Positions 12,861-13,086 of a stretch of DNA of 13,086 nucleotides are shown here, in pieces (the first letter of the stretch is position 1; the number at the start of each line of letters is the position of its first letter). Origin of the DNA: Acidobacteriota bacterium. Its GTDB lineage: Bacteria; Acidobacteriota; Terriglobia; Bryobacterales; JACQDG01. The stretch lies in the NCBI GenBank assembly GCA_016201195.1, contig JACQDI010000333.1, forward strand, positions 1 through 13,086. Reading direction: 5' to 3'. Made by a program: the position numbers and the translations under genes. The notes beneath the pieces are model-generated. The model searched no databases and was not told the origin of the DNA. It saw nothing but the letters and a program-made list of their open reading frames with translations.

Positions 12861-13086
12861 CTACTTACACGTTTCTCGGACGACGGTCGCCAGATCGCGC
12901 AGCGCCTGCGCGCCGTTGCCGGTGAAGCTCGAGCCGTGCATGGTGGCGAGCGTGCTGGGCTGCAGCGCGGCGAGGTTCTCGAAGATGCGATCCGTTTGCG
13001 GCGTGTACGGGAAATAGTAGGCGAAGTGGCCGTTCTGCATGTCGAGCAGCGGACTCGCGATCGCGGCTGTGCCCGACGGCGTGACG
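12861..13086 (-). CDS. MBL-fold metallo-hydrolase (ODP / flavodiiron-like), C-terminal fragment
   Basis: Only the last 74 residues and the stop (12863-12861) are inside the window; the 5' end lies beyond the right edge. The visible sequence TPSGTAAIASPLLDMQNGHF is followed by FENLAALQPSTLATMHGSSF and TGNGAQALRDLATVVRET. The pattern 'L(A/C).MHGS.F.G.G...LR.LA' is one I associate with the end of stand-alone metallo-beta-lactamase-fold hydrolases of the oxygen-binding di-iron (ODP) type, usually about 250 residues. The metal-binding HxHxDH motif would be upstream and cannot be checked. It is co-directional with the small ORF and hydrolase, separated by 56 bp containing the TATAAG box, so they may be a separate transcript. 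Confidence 0.65.
   Translation of the reverse strand, partial: VTPSGTAAIASPLLDMQNGHFAYYFPYTPQTDRIFENLAALQPSTLATMHGSSFTGNGAQALRDLATVVRETCK

Noticed and set aside
1..13086. CRISPR arrays, tRNA genes, transposases, phage or defence genes
   Set aside because: Looked for spaced direct repeats, cloverleaf-like segments and characteristic protein motifs on both strands and found none.

Overview
The window is high-GC, gene-dense DNA from what is most likely a soil or sediment heterotroph of the Acidobacteriota (Bryobacterales / Solibacter-like). This assignment is an inference. It rests on the gene mix: exported dipeptidases, amidohydrolases, PHP proteins, DUF1080, Gfo/Idh/MocA, GH97 and multiheme cytochromes. 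It also rests on the TATACT/TATAAT-type -10 boxes set very close to start codons and on the large palindromic repeats between convergent genes. No 16S rRNA, tRNA, CRISPR array, integrase or transposase is visible.

Layout from left to right. The 5' part of an exported M19 membrane dipeptidase (minus, running off the left edge) is divergent from a Gfo/Idh/MocA oxidoreductase (plus). Behind the oxidoreductase lies a wrecked glycoside hydrolase family 97 gene: an orphan signal peptide joined out of frame to an internal piece of the enzyme, then cut off. Next is a small cysteine-motif protein (minus), divergent from a large exported protein (plus) that joins a beta-propeller-like repeat region to a PHP-type metal-dependent hydrolase domain. 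A palindromic repeat separates that gene from a minus-strand pair, an exported PHP protein and a GT39-like membrane glycosyltransferase, whose reading frames overlap by 20 bp. The PHP gene is divergent, across only 19 bp, from an exported D-aminoacylase-type amidohydrolase (plus). Then come an exported or membrane-anchored five-haem cytochrome c (minus), whose start overlaps that of a secreted DUF1080 protein (plus), and a nested palindrome of about 62 bp. The window ends with a Tat-exported alpha/beta hydrolase (minus), a tiny signal-peptide ORF coupled to its start, and the C-terminus of an MBL-fold metallo-hydrolase running in from the right edge.

Function as a set. Most products appear to be exported and to act on polymers, peptides or sugar derivatives outside the cytoplasm. 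The dipeptidase and the D-aminoacylase suggest use of peptides and N-acyl-D-amino acids. DUF1080, Gfo/Idh/MocA, the GH97 relic and the esterase-like hydrolase suggest carbohydrate turnover. Apart from the overlapping PHP/GT39 pair and the small ORF/hydrolase pair, the genes are mostly single units in alternating orientation, so this is not one large operon.

The most distinctive signals are regulatory and structural. Several divergent gene pairs have -10 boxes only 6-14 nt from their start codons and lack Shine-Dalgarno sequences, which implies leaderless transcripts. One 19-bp intergenic region appears to be a symmetric bidirectional promoter. I do not see a clear new defence system, mobile element or biosynthetic system. 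The propeller-PHP fusion and the PHP-glycosyltransferase pair are the best candidates for undescribed biochemistry.
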